Part shown: in pieces, positions 47,817 through 56,475 of the stretch
How positions within the stretch are numbered: the first letter of the stretch is position 1
How the letters are laid out: the number at the start of each line of letters is the position of its first letter
From: Paraburkholderia polaris
GTDB taxonomy: Bacteria; Pseudomonadota; Gammaproteobacteria; Burkholderiales; Burkholderiaceae
Assembly (NCBI RefSeq): GCF_012927345.1
Contig: NZ_JABBGJ010000010.1
Location: forward strand, 62,001-126,000
Length of the DNA: 64,000 bases
Reading direction: 5' to 3'
Translations under genes and position numbers: made by a program
Notes under the pieces: model-generated
The model's input: the letters and a program-made list of their open reading frames with translations, nothing else
Databases searched by the model: none
Told to the model about the DNA's origin: nothing

Positions 47817-49886
47817 ATGGGCGCAGCTGACCTAATCGAACAAATTCGTTCGGGAATATTCCAGAATGAGCGTTTGCTCAAACTGGATACGCCTATCGGT
47901 GCGAATGCATTGCTCGTCCAGCGAGTGGTTGGAAACAGCCGCATAGGCCGCGATTACGCATTCACCGTCGACGTCGCGTCTACAGACGAAAACATCGAAC
48001 TTAAACGGCTTATCGCGCAGCCCGTTACGCTATGGATGCAGCAAACCGACAAATCGTATCGGCCAGTGCACGGCTTCGTTCACACCGCTCGCCGGCTCGG
48101 CTCGGATGGCGGGCTGACCAGCTATCAAGTCGCATTTGCATGCTGGTTGCATTTTCTGCGGTTCAGACGTGATGCGCGCATCTGGCAGGACGTCACGGTT
48201 GATGAAATCATTACTGACGTATTCAATCAGCATCCTCAAGCCCAAGGCGCATTTCGCTTTGCGCTGAATAAGCCGCTTCAGCCGCGGTCATTCTGCATTC
48301 AGTACGAAGACGACTGGAATTTCGTCAGTCGTTTGATGGAAGCTGAAGGCTGGTACAGCTATTTTGAACAGGCCGACGACGGACAATCGCACAAGTTGGT
48401 GGTGACGGACAATCTGGATTCGTTCAAATCTGCGTCACCGCAAAGCGTGGCGTTCTATCGGGCGGGCACTAACAGCGAAACCGACGCGCTCGTTCAATGG
48501 TCCGGTACCCGGACGCTGCAAAGCACCTCGCTTGTCACGAGTACATTCGACTATAAATCGCCGCAATATGCGAAAGGCACCAATATCCCGACGGTCGGCA
48601 ATCAGGGTTCATTGCCTTCGCAAGCGGAAGTCTACGAATATTCCGGTGCGTACACGTATCGCGAGCAGGACCGTGGCGACGCGCTTTCGAAGATCCGCAT
48701 GGAGGAGTGGGAGTCGCGCGCAAAGCGTTTCTATGGCGTAGGCGCAGTGAGGCGGATCGATGCAGGGCAGTGGTTTGAACTTGTCGATCATCCGGATCAT
48801 TCAGGCGGCAACGAGCAAGAGCGGCAATTCGCCGTGCTAGCAGTGGATTGGGTTATCGAGAACAATCTGCCGGTATCACGTAGCGGTGCCGATTTTCCGC
48901 ATAGCCTCCAGACTAAGGTCAACACGACACGCGCCAATTTCGGCCCAGTGCAGCCGTCCGCGCTGATTCCGAGCGGCGACGGCAGCACCGGCTTTTTCAT
49001 GGCGACCATTGAGGCTCAGCGGCGCAGCATTCCGTTTCGCAGTCCGTTGGACCATCACAAACCCGTCATGCCGACGCAGACCGCAACGGTCGTCGGTCCC
49101 TCGGGTGAAGAAGTCTTTACGGACTCGTTGAATCGCGTGAAGGTCCGCATGCACTGGGACCGGATCAATAGCGGTGACGAAAAGGCATCCTGCTGGGTGC
49201 GCGTGTCATACCCGAATGCCGGCAGCAACTGGGGCGGCGTCTTCGTGCCGCGCATCGGTCAGGAAGTCATCATCACGTACATTGACGGCGATCCTGACCG
49301 GCCGCTCATTACAGGCCGCGTCTATAACTCCGCAAGCTCGCCGCAGTGGCACACGCAGGGCCAGCTGTCCGGCTATAAGTCAAAGGAACATAAAGGCTCG
49401 GGGTATAACCAGCTAGTGCTCGACGATTCCACCGGTCAGAATCGCGCGCAGCTTTACAGCACGCAAACCGCAGCACAGTTGAATCTCGGCTATCTGGTCT
49501 CGCAAACCGACAACACGCGTGGCGCATTCCGCGGCACGGGCTTCGAACTTGCCACCGACGCCTACGGCGCGATCCGCTCCCAGAAAGGGCTCTACATCAG
49601 CACGTTTGGCCGTCCGGCTGCGAGCGGTGAGCAACTCGACGCCACCGAGGCGCGCGGTCAGTTGACCGCAGGTCAGCAGTTGTTGAGCGCAACGGCGGAC
49701 ACTGCGCAACAACACGGTGCAGCCGATATGCAAGCGATCGACTCGCTGAAGACGTTCACAAATGCCACCCAATCCAGCTACGGCGGAAGCGCTTCGCCTG
49801 CCTTGTCGGCTTCCCCCGCGTTAGACGAAATGCGTTGTGTTATGTCGAGTGTCACATTATGTGAAAAACCCTATGTTGAAAATTAA
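47817..49886 (+). CDS. VgrG spike protein, 3' end truncated by the transposon
   Basis: 689 residues from the ATG at 47817 (a GTG 9 nt earlier is possible). The N-terminal two-thirds match VgrG: phage-GPD-like domain (about 20-330), then the Gp5 OB-fold (about 440-510, VSYPNAGSNWGGVFVPRIGQEVIITY, ending in DPDRPLITGRVYN), then the beginning of the DUF2345-type needle. The genuine reading ends near 49830, where the transposon target sequence begins; the final residues are non-native. It forms the T6SS spike tip when intact. Confidence 0.82.
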   Translation: MGAADLIEQIRSGIFQNERLLKLDTPIGANALLVQRVVGNSRIGRDYAFTVDVASTDENIELKRLIAQPVTLWMQQTDKSYRPVHGFVHTARRLGSDGGLTSYQVAFACWLHFLRFRRDARIWQDVTVDEIITDVFNQHPQAQGAFRFALNKPLQPRSFCIQYEDDWNFVSRLMEAEGWYSYFEQADDGQSHKLVVTDNLDSFKSASPQSVAFYRAGTNSETDALVQWSGTRTLQSTSLVTSTFDYKSPQYAKGTNIPTVGNQGSLPSQAEVYEYSGAYTYREQDRGDALSKIRMEEWESRAKRFYGVGAVRRIDAGQWFELVDHPDHSGGNEQERQFAVLAVDWVIENNLPVSRSGADFPHSLQTKVNTTRANFGPVQPSALIPSGDGSTGFFMATIEAQRRSIPFRSPLDHHKPVMPTQTATVVGPSGEEVFTDSLNRVKVRMHWDRINSGDEKASCWVRVSYPNAGSNWGGVFVPRIGQEVIITYIDGDPDRPLITGRVYNSASSPQWHTQGQLSGYKSKEHKGSGYNQLVLDDSTGQNRAQLYSTQTAAQLNLGYLVSQTDNTRGAFRGTGFELATDAYGAIRSQKGLYISTFGRPAASGEQLDATEARGQLTAGQQLLSATADTAQQHGAADMQAIDSLKTFTNATQSSYGGSASPALSASPALDEMRCVMSSVTLCEKPYVEN
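49838..49842. repeat. Left 5-bp target-site duplication (TGTTA)
   Basis: TGTTA directly precedes the TGTCG terminus of the 13.1-kb element and is repeated directly after its other end at 62945-62949. Confidence 0.85.
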
Positions 49887-49975
49887 GGGTTATTTCAAAA
49901 AACCTGACATGACTCAGACCCCTCTCTGCCAAAGAAAATGAAAAAAAACGGCGGCTGTGCCGCAATTATTGAAAA
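49843..49975 (+). repeat. Left-end array of 18-bp transposase-type sites
   Basis: Three sites are in direct orientation: TGTCACATTATGTGAAAA (49850-49867), TGCCAAAGAAAATGAAAA (49927-49944) and TGCCGCAATTATTGAAAA (49958-49975). They mirror the sites at the right end. Confidence 0.8.
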
Positions 49976-50311
49976 TTTCCGACACGTCGTCGAAAAGCCT
50001 TGCCAGCGTCGCATTCGGCATTCCCCAGTGTATTTTTTGCACCCGCCTATAGCTGCTCAAGTTCATCGCTGTGAAGACTCGCGGTTTAGGGACAGATTGA
50101 GCCGCCAAGCGTCGCTGCGACCTGATGGTCCGCGAGACCCATCGGAAGAACCCTGCTGCAGGTCGCAACGCAATTTAGGTAAACTGGACCGGCCCCATAT
50201 CGCGACGCCGTGGCTCCATTTCCGGCCTGCATTGACGTACGCGCACGATCGGGGAGATGGACGCCGGCTGCCAACGTGCTCCGAATCGCTACCCCATTAA
50301 TGGAGTGCGTG
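49976..50311. other. Left-end spacer with a long dyad
   Basis: 336 nt before the zinc-finger gene. It contains a 9-bp perfect inverted repeat TGCGACCTG/CAGGTCGCA (50116-50124 with 50159-50167) with a smaller dyad inside. This could be a recombination (res-type) site for the serine recombinase downstream, or an RNA hairpin. No gene is seen. Confidence 0.45.
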
Positions 50312-50773
50312 ATGAATAGCGTTCGCCGTTGTCTCGCCTGCGGTAACCTTTTTCCTCCCTTGCCACATGTGCCGAATCAGCACTTCTGTTCCGCTGCTGA
50401 ATGCCAGCGCGAACGGCGGCGGCGCTGGCAACGAAAGCAATTGCGCATCGATCCGGACTATCGCGATAACCAGGCGCGGGCGCAAGCAAACTGGCGCGCC
50501 CGCCACCCCGACTATTGGCGCCATTACCGCGCAACTCACCCGAGCTATCGAGCACGTAATTGCGCCCTGCAGCGGGGCCGGAATAGGCATTTGCCTAACA
50601 AGTTTGCAAACATGGACGGGTCGCAACTCAAAGCCGCGGTGTCTTCGGGCTTTTATATCCTGCGAAGCGCGCTTGAGACCGACCTTGCAAAGATGAACGC
50701 GTTCGTCGTCCACATCTCCGTGCTGTCAACGCTAAGCAGGTCGTCAGACGACAATTGCAAAGAGATGACGTGA
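50312..50773 (+). CDS. Zinc-finger protein of unknown function
   Basis: 153 residues from the ATG at 50312, which has GGAG 6 nt upstream. Cysteines CLACGNLF and FCSAAEC form a probable zinc finger. A strongly basic segment rich in Arg/Trp/Tyr/His (HPDYWRHYRATHPSYRARN) follows, with a variable tail. I recall such proteins next to recombinase genes in other proteobacteria, but know of no function. It precedes the recombinase by about 150 nt on the same strand and may bind the element's DNA. Confidence 0.65.
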   Translation: MNSVRRCLACGNLFPPLPHVPNQHFCSAAECQRERRRRWQRKQLRIDPDYRDNQARAQANWRARHPDYWRHYRATHPSYRARNCALQRGRNRHLPNKFANMDGSQLKAAVSSGFYILRSALETDLAKMNAFVVHISVLSTLSRSSDDNCKEMT

Positions 50774-50927
50774 TCGATTTTATTGTCGAGACTGCTATCT
50801 TTGACTTGTACCCGCGCCGACCTCACAGCGTTCTATGCGAAGTACGACCGCAACTGGCAAATAGACGTCCAGTGCTTAGCGACGCACTGAGACGGAGCAT
50901 GAACGAGACGCTGGCTGGAGCGAAACC

Positions 50928-52493
50928 GTGTCACTCGATCACACAAGCGATGCAATCGTCTTGCAGGCTCCCGCGGTGCGAGCAGCGCAATATGTTCGAA
51001 TGTCAACCGAGCATCAGCAATACTCAACCCAGAACCAGAGAGACAGGATTAGCGACTACGCAGCACGTCGCGGTTTCACAATCGTTCGCACGTATGCGGA
51101 CGAGGGGAAGAGTGGTTTGCGTATTGATGGACGCCAAGCACTCCAGCAGCTGATTAACGATGTCGAAAGTGGAAACGCTGATTTTCGCGTAATCCTCGTC
51201 TATGACGTCAGTCGATGGGGAAGATTCCAGGACGCGGATGAAAGTGCGTACTACGAGTATGTTTGCCGGCGCGTCGGAATCCAGGTTGCGTATTGTGCTG
51301 AGCAGTTCGAAAACGACGGCTCGCCTGTTTCCACTATCGTAAAAGGAGTGAAGCGCGCGATGGCTGGTGAGTACAGCCGTGAACTTTCAGCCAAGGTATT
51401 CGCCGGGCAGTGCCGCCTGATTGAACTTGGGTTCCGGCAAGGAGGGCCCGCCGGATACGGACTTCGCCGCGTGCTAATCGACCAGCACGGGATTATGAAA
51501 AGCGAATTGCAACGAGGCGAACATAAAAGCCTGCAAACCGATCGTGTCGTATTGGTGCCGGGGCCCGAAAGCGAAACTCGGATCGTAAACCTCATCTACA
51601 ACTGGTTCATTGAAGAGTCTCTCAACGAATACGAGATCGCAGCCCGTCTGAATAACATGTCGGTCCGGACGGATCTTGATCGCAACTGGACGAGGTCAAC
51701 TGTTCGCGAGGTACTGACCAACGAGAAATACATCGGCAACAACGTGTATAACCGTGTCTCGTTCAAGCTCAAAAAGATGCGTGTAGTGAACCCACCTGAC
51801 ATGTGGATTCGCAAGGAGGGCGCGTTTCAGTCAATCATACCCAGCGAAGCGTTCTACACGGCGCAGGGCATCATGCGCGCAAGGGCTCGACGCTATTCGA
51901 ATGAGGAGCTCATTGAGCGCCTGCGCAACCTCTATCGCAATAGGGGCTTCCTGTCTGGCTTGGTCATCGACGAGACGGACGGCATGCCATCCAGCTCCGT
52001 CTACATGTATCGATTTGGTAGTCTGATTCGCGCATACCAGACCGTAGGGTTCACACCCGGGCGCGATTATCGCTATATCGAGACAAACCGTTTCCTCCGC
52101 AAGCTTCATCCAGAGATCGTAGCTCAGACTGAAACGAAAATTGTGGACCTTGGTGGCTGCGTTCTACGTGATCCAGCGACGGATTTGCTGAGCATCAACA
52201 GAGAGTTTACGGCCTGCATAGTTCTGGCCCGATGCCAGGCGCACGACAACGGGAGAAACCACTGGAAAATAAGATTCGATACAAGCCTGTTGCCCGACAT
52301 TACGGTGGCGGTAAGACTATCGCACGCGAACACCGACACACTAGATTACTACCTGCTGCCGCGACTGGACTTTGACCAACGACGAATCAACCTCGCTGAC
52401 CAGAATCCGACGGAGTTCGAATGCTATCGCTTTGATACGCTTGACTATCTATACGGAATGGCCGAAAGAGCGCGCTTGCGGAGAGTAGCATGA
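50928..52493 (+). CDS. Large serine recombinase
   Basis: 521 residues from a GTG at 50928. The N-terminal resolvase domain (about 20-165) begins with the catalytic-serine motif YVRMSTEHQQYST, followed by the Arg-rich VYDVSRWGRFQDADES. A recombinase domain (about 185-300) and a C-terminal region that continues well beyond it follow. It would catalyse site-specific recombination (excision, or resolution of cointegrates). Its stop overlaps the next gene by 4 nt (ATGA), so the three downstream genes are coupled. It may play the role TniR plays in Tn5053-type elements. Confidence 0.9.
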   Translation: MSLDHTSDAIVLQAPAVRAAQYVRMSTEHQQYSTQNQRDRISDYAARRGFTIVRTYADEGKSGLRIDGRQALQQLINDVESGNADFRVILVYDVSRWGRFQDADESAYYEYVCRRVGIQVAYCAEQFENDGSPVSTIVKGVKRAMAGEYSRELSAKVFAGQCRLIELGFRQGGPAGYGLRRVLIDQHGIMKSELQRGEHKSLQTDRVVLVPGPESETRIVNLIYNWFIEESLNEYEIAARLNNMSVRTDLDRNWTRSTVREVLTNEKYIGNNVYNRVSFKLKKMRVVNPPDMWIRKEGAFQSIIPSEAFYTAQGIMRARARRYSNEELIERLRNLYRNRGFLSGLVIDETDGMPSSSVYMYRFGSLIRAYQTVGFTPGRDYRYIETNRFLRKLHPEIVAQTETKIVDLGGCVLRDPATDLLSINREFTACIVLARCQAHDNGRNHWKIRFDTSLLPDITVAVRLSHANTDTLDYYLLPRLDFDQRRINLADQNPTEFECYRFDTLDYLYGMAERARLRRVA

Positions 52494-53392
52494 ACCAGAT
52501 TCAGCAAGTCGGCCAAGTGCAGATGGTTCCAGTCAACAAGATCGAGGTCATCAATTCTCGAGAACGCAACAGTCGGGTGTTCAACGACATCGTGGTCAAC
52601 ATCAAGACGATTGGTTTAAAGAAGCCTATCAAGGTCACAAAACGTTTAGCGAGCGACGGCACCGAAAAGTACCTGCTCGTCTGCGGCGAGGGCCGCCTGA
52701 AGGCTTTTAAGTCGCTGGGCGAAGCGAACATACCCGCGCTAGTCGTGGATGTCAGCGACGAGGACGCGTTCATCATGAGCCTCGCCGAGAACATTGCGCG
52801 GCGCACATGCCGACCGCTTGAACTCCTCACCGGAATACGGCAATTGCAGGAGCGAGGATATACGCCGAAATCGATTGCCGAGAAAACAGGTCTTAACCCT
52901 CACTACTTGACCGGTATCCTTTCCCTGCTCCACCAAGGCGAGGAACGACTGGTCGTCGCTGTCGAGAAAGGTTTGATTCCGCTAAATGCGGCGCTCACAA
53001 TTGTGGGCGCAGGTGATGATGACGCCGCCGTACAGGCCGCGCTTCAAGATGCATACGAATCAGGAAAATTGCGAGGCAGGGCATTAATGGATGCGCGCCG
53101 CGTTATCGATCGACGCAAGACACTTGGACGCTCCGCCAGTCGCGTCATGTCTCGTAAGACCTCAGACGTAACACCGTCAAGTCTTGTTCGAACCTACCAG
53201 AACGAAGTAGCGCGTCAGAAGGCTATGGTGAGAAAAGCTGAATTCGCGCACCAAAGGCTCATGTTTGTCGTTGGCGCGCTTAAACAGTTGCTCGCTGATG
53301 AGAACTTTGTCAACTTGCTCCGCGCAGAGGGTCTCGCAACGCTCCCAAAATATCTGGCTGAGCGAGTCTGGTCAGGAGGGAATTCGGTATGA
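52490..53392 (+). CDS. ParB-like protein 1
   Basis: 300 residues. The N-terminal ParB/Spo0J-type domain (about 12-120) shows VVNIKTIGLKKPIKVTKR, LVCGEGRLKAFKSLGEANIPA and MSLAENIARR, the CTP-binding ParB box region. A central helix-turn-helix (SIAEKTGLNPHYLTGILSLL) follows. Overlaps of 4 nt (ATGA) link it to the recombinase upstream and to the second ParB-like gene downstream. There is no ParA partner. It could organise the element's ends for recombination, or act as a regulator; role unknown. Confidence 0.82.
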   Translation: MNQIQQVGQVQMVPVNKIEVINSRERNSRVFNDIVVNIKTIGLKKPIKVTKRLASDGTEKYLLVCGEGRLKAFKSLGEANIPALVVDVSDEDAFIMSLAENIARRTCRPLELLTGIRQLQERGYTPKSIAEKTGLNPHYLTGILSLLHQGEERLVVAVEKGLIPLNAALTIVGAGDDDAAVQAALQDAYESGKLRGRALMDARRVIDRRKTLGRSASRVMSRKTSDVTPSSLVRTYQNEVARQKAMVRKAEFAHQRLMFVVGALKQLLADENFVNLLRAEGLATLPKYLAERVWSGGNSV

Positions 53393-54291
53393 CTGGCGTC
53401 ACCCTTGCTTTCATACCTGAGCCATTGTCGATAGCGCTCGATCATATTCTGCCGTCGCGTCGACTACCCTCGACGATCTTCGATTCGCGGAAATTCCGAC
53501 AGGTGCGGTCTTCCATCGAGGAAATCGGACTCATTGAGCCACTTTCCGTCAGTGCAATGGATCAGACTACCGGAAACTATATTCTGCTGGACGGGCATGT
53601 GCGACTTCTCGCGATACAGGATCTGAGACAAGTGGAAGCAGTGTGCCTTGTCGCCACTGACGACGAAAGTTACACGTACAACAACAGGGTGAACAGACTT
53701 TCGACGATACAGGAACACATAATGATCCGTCGTGCAGTCGATCGCGGCATTTCGCCGGAACGACTGGCGAAAGCGCTTGCCATCGATGTAACCTCGATTT
53801 TGAAAAGACTGTCTCTTCTCAACGGAATATGCACCGAGGCCGCCGAACTACTTGGAGACAGGCAGTTCTCGTCGGACCTTTCTCGAGTGCTTCGCAAAAT
53901 GAAGCCAACGCGGCAGGTTGAGTGCGTCGAGCTAATGGTTGCAGCCAACAACGTCACCGTGGCGTACGCGGAGGCACTTTTGGTAGCGACGCCTATTGCG
54001 CTACTTGTTGAAGGGAAAAAGCCTACCAGACTTGCTGGAATCAACCCTGAGCAGATGGCAAAAATGGAGAGGGAGATGGGTAATCTGCAGGGGCAATACA
54101 AGCTAGTTGAGCAGACGTACGGTCAGGATGTACTGAATCTCGTGCTTGCAAAGGGATATCTTGCGAAGCTGTTGAAGAACGATTCTGTTACCCAACATTT
54201 GCGACAGCACTATCCGGATTTGTTTTCGGAATTTGGGGTCATTGTTGAAACTGTGTCTCTCGATCGGCAGCAGTTCAGTGCAGTTGCCTAG
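53389..54291 (+). CDS. ParB/RepB-like protein 2
   Basis: 300 residues, same length as its neighbour but a different sequence. The ParB-type domain (about 25-130) contains VRSSIEEIGLIEPLSVSAM and ILLDGHVRLLAIQDLRQVEA; the helix-turn-helix segment (about 135-160) includes RLAKALAIDVTSILKRLSLL. The C-terminal half matches the 'plasmid partitioning RepB C-terminal' type, by family memory. It is the last gene of the coupled trio. It ends 38 nt before the group II intron fragment. Confidence 0.8.
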   Translation: MTGVTLAFIPEPLSIALDHILPSRRLPSTIFDSRKFRQVRSSIEEIGLIEPLSVSAMDQTTGNYILLDGHVRLLAIQDLRQVEAVCLVATDDESYTYNNRVNRLSTIQEHIMIRRAVDRGISPERLAKALAIDVTSILKRLSLLNGICTEAAELLGDRQFSSDLSRVLRKMKPTRQVECVELMVAANNVTVAYAEALLVATPIALLVEGKKPTRLAGINPEQMAKMEREMGNLQGQYKLVEQTYGQDVLNLVLAKGYLAKLLKNDSVTQHLRQHYPDLFSEFGVIVETVSLDRQQFSAVA

Positions 54292-54329
54292 CTGATTCGA
54301 TCAAACATGCGGCGGGAACACGTGAACCT

Positions 54330-54451
54330 GTAGACGGCTCTTTCGACTCGATTCCACCCCTGTCCCTTCTCGCGAGAGTGGCCGAGCGAATTGCGGACGG
54401 CCGGATTCTGGAACTCATCCAGCACTTTCTCAAGCAGGACATCATGGAAGG
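54330..54451 (+). pseudogene. Group II intron reverse-transcriptase fragment
   Basis: The frame reads VDGSFDSIPPLSLLARVAER and continues ADGRILELIQHFLKQDIMEG, the RT region of group II intron maturases (family FDSIPH...VADGRVLxLI). It stops abruptly where the IS6-family terminus begins at 54452. The rest of the intron is absent on both sides, so it was probably removed by an adjacent deletion. Confidence 0.8.
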
Positions 54452-55293
54452 GGTTCTGGTGCAAATAGATGATTTCGGCGAGCTAATGCCACCAGATCAG
54501 GACACCTTATTGAGCAGCGAGGACCGCATTCCAGACGGCAGGCATGGTGGTATCTTTGAGGTACAGGCCGTTCAGGCGAAATTGCCCCTTGCGAATACGG
54601 TGCATCAACTCAATGCCCGCAACGGTGGTGGCCGCGTTCCTGAAGCGTTTGAAGCCGAGCATCGCGTTTGTTCTGGACTTTACGTTGCGATGGTCCTGCT
54701 CGATCAGGTTATTGAGATATTTTGAGGATCGAACCTTCGTGTCCTCAGGCAGCAGGCCCTCGGCCTTCATCTCGCGCACGGCGCGATGCGAGGCCGCGTA
54801 GCCATCGAGCGTGATCGTCTTCGGAGACTGGCCCTGATGCTTGATGGCCTTACGGAAAAACGCTTTGGCTGCCTTCACGTCACGCTTTGCGCGAAGCACG
54901 AAATCTACCGTCTGGCCGACCCGATCAGCCGCCCGGTAAAGATAGACCCATCTGCCACGGATCTTCAGGTACGTCTCGTCAACCCGCCACGACTGTTCCG
55001 CAGGTATTGCGAAACGATTCCAACGCTTGACGAACTCGGGCGTATAGCGCCGCACCCAACGCAGGATCGTCGTGTGAGCAAGCGCCAGCCCTCGCTCAGC
55101 CATCATCTCGACGAGATCGCGCAGGCTGAGCTTGTAGCGCAGATACCAGCGCACACAAAGAATGATCACGTCACGGTCAAAGTGACGGCCGGCGAACAGT
55201 CCGTCCAGACTCTTCAGCTTGCTCATCGCGGGCCCTCAAATCGGTCAGGCCGACACTCTAACCGATTCGTTGATCGCTATTTGCACCACAACC
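54452..55293 (-). mobile_element. IS6-family insertion sequence
   Basis: 842 bp with 17-bp terminal inverted repeats GGTTCTGGTGCAAATAG (left, + strand) and GGTTGTGGTGCAAATAG (right, - strand), one mismatch. The single transposase gene is within. The 8 bp outside each end differ (ATGGAAGG left, AAGAACAG right), so there is no target duplication, consistent with replicative IS6 action followed by loss of the DNA between two copies. Confidence 0.88.
54507..55226 (-). CDS. IS6-family transposase
   Basis: 239 residues. A helix-turn-helix at the N-terminus ([24 protein letters not shown]) is followed by the DDE domain: [20 protein letters not shown] has the first Asp, [12 protein letters not shown] the second and [13 protein letters not shown] the Glu. 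It makes cointegrates and adjacent deletions. It is intact. Confidence 0.92.
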   Translation of the reverse strand: MSKLKSLDGLFAGRHFDRDVIILCVRWYLRYKLSLRDLVEMMAERGLALAHTTILRWVRRYTPEFVKRWNRFAIPAEQSWRVDETYLKIRGRWVYLYRAADRVGQTVDFVLRAKRDVKAAKAFFRKAIKHQGQSPKTITLDGYAASHRAVREMKAEGLLPEDTKVRSSKYLNNLIEQDHRNVKSRTNAMLGFKRFRNAATTVAGIELMHRIRKGQFRLNGLYLKDTTMPAVWNAVLAAQ

Positions 55294-56438
55294 AAGAACA
55301 GCAGGTTGGTCTTGATCGTGGTGTAGGGCGCGAACACGCCCTTGGGTAGGCGAATTATCGTGTGCAGCTTGCAGTCGCGCAACAGCAGCTTCTTCAACGT
55401 GGCCTTGATGCCGTCGCCAAACAGGAAGCCATCGGGCAACACCACTGCGGCGCGGCCGTTTTCCTTCAGCAGCTTCTTGACGATGAGCGCCATGAACATG
55501 TCAGCGGTTTCGCGGGTCCGCAACTCGGTCGGGTAGTCACTGCCAACGCCATCGTCTTCATAGCCACCAAAGGGGGGGTTGGTAATTACGCAATCGACCT
55601 TGTCGTTGGCGCTCCACTCGTTCCACCCTATGCCGAGCGTGTTGCGGTGCTCGATCTGGCTAGGCACGTCGATGCCGTGCAGCAACATGTTGGTGGTGCA
55701 GAGTAGATGGGGCAGCTGCTTTTTTTCGATGCCATGAATCAGCCCTTCAATGGCACGCTTGTCCTTTGCGCTCGCCTTGGTACTGAGCTGGTGACGCAGG
55801 TGGTCGATCGCCGCAGTCAAAAAGCCACCGGTGCCGCAGGCTGGGTCGAGCACGGTCTCGCGCCTCTTCAGGCTGGGATTGACGCGATCGGCCATGAAGG
55901 CGGTGATGGCGCGCGGGGTATAGAACTCACCTGCGTTGCCAGCGCCGCGCAGGTCGTTGAGCATCTGTTCGTAGACGTCGCCCAAGTTGGCGCGGATCTT
56001 GAAATCGTGGAAGTTGATGGCCTCTTCCAGTTTCTCGATCACGGCCAGCATCTGTGGGCCGGATTTCATGTAATTGTTAGCGTCTTCAAAGACGCTCTTG
56101 ATCACCTTGTGCTGTGGACTCTGGTTGGCGTCGATCTTCTCCTTCAACGCGGGGAATAATTCGTTGTTGACGAAGGAGATCAGTTCGCTACCAGCGATCT
56201 GAGGCTTCTTCTTCCCATCGCTGTCCGCCACATATGCGGCCCAATTGCGCCAGCGAAAGCGTTCGGGCAGAGGCGACTTATATTTCTGGTTGTCATCTTC
56301 CCATTCTTCCTCGCGCTGGTCGAAGACTTTGAGGAAGAGCATCCACGTGAGCTGGCCTAGGCGTTGAGCGTCGCCGTCGACGCCATCATCCTTGCGCATG
56401 ATGTCCTGGATTGATTTGATGGTACTGCTGAGATTCAT
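55245..56438 (-). pseudogene. hsdM: Type I restriction methyltransferase HsdM, 3'-truncated
   Basis: The native part runs from 56438 to 55294, about 381 codons, then the IS6 end supplies the final residues to a stop at 55245. It has the N-terminal helical domain, SAM motif LDPACGTGGFLTAAIDHLR, and NPPFGGYEDDG (motif IV). Intact HsdM is roughly 480-500 residues, so the C-terminal part is missing. No hsdS is found anywhere in the window. The restriction system can probably no longer modify, so it is likely inactive unless a partner exists elsewhere. Confidence 0.85.
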
Positions 56439-56475
56439 CTGGTTATTCTCTTGTAGTGCAGCTTCTGGCTATTGC

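Noticed and set aside
52490..54291. Plasmid partition (parAB) locus
   Set aside because: Both genes are ParB/RepB-like and coupled to a recombinase; no ParA ATPase and no replication gene are present.
54444..55301. 8-bp target duplication around the IS6 element
   Set aside because: The flanking 8-mers ATGGAAGG and AAGAACAG differ, so the IS did not arrive by simple insertion here.
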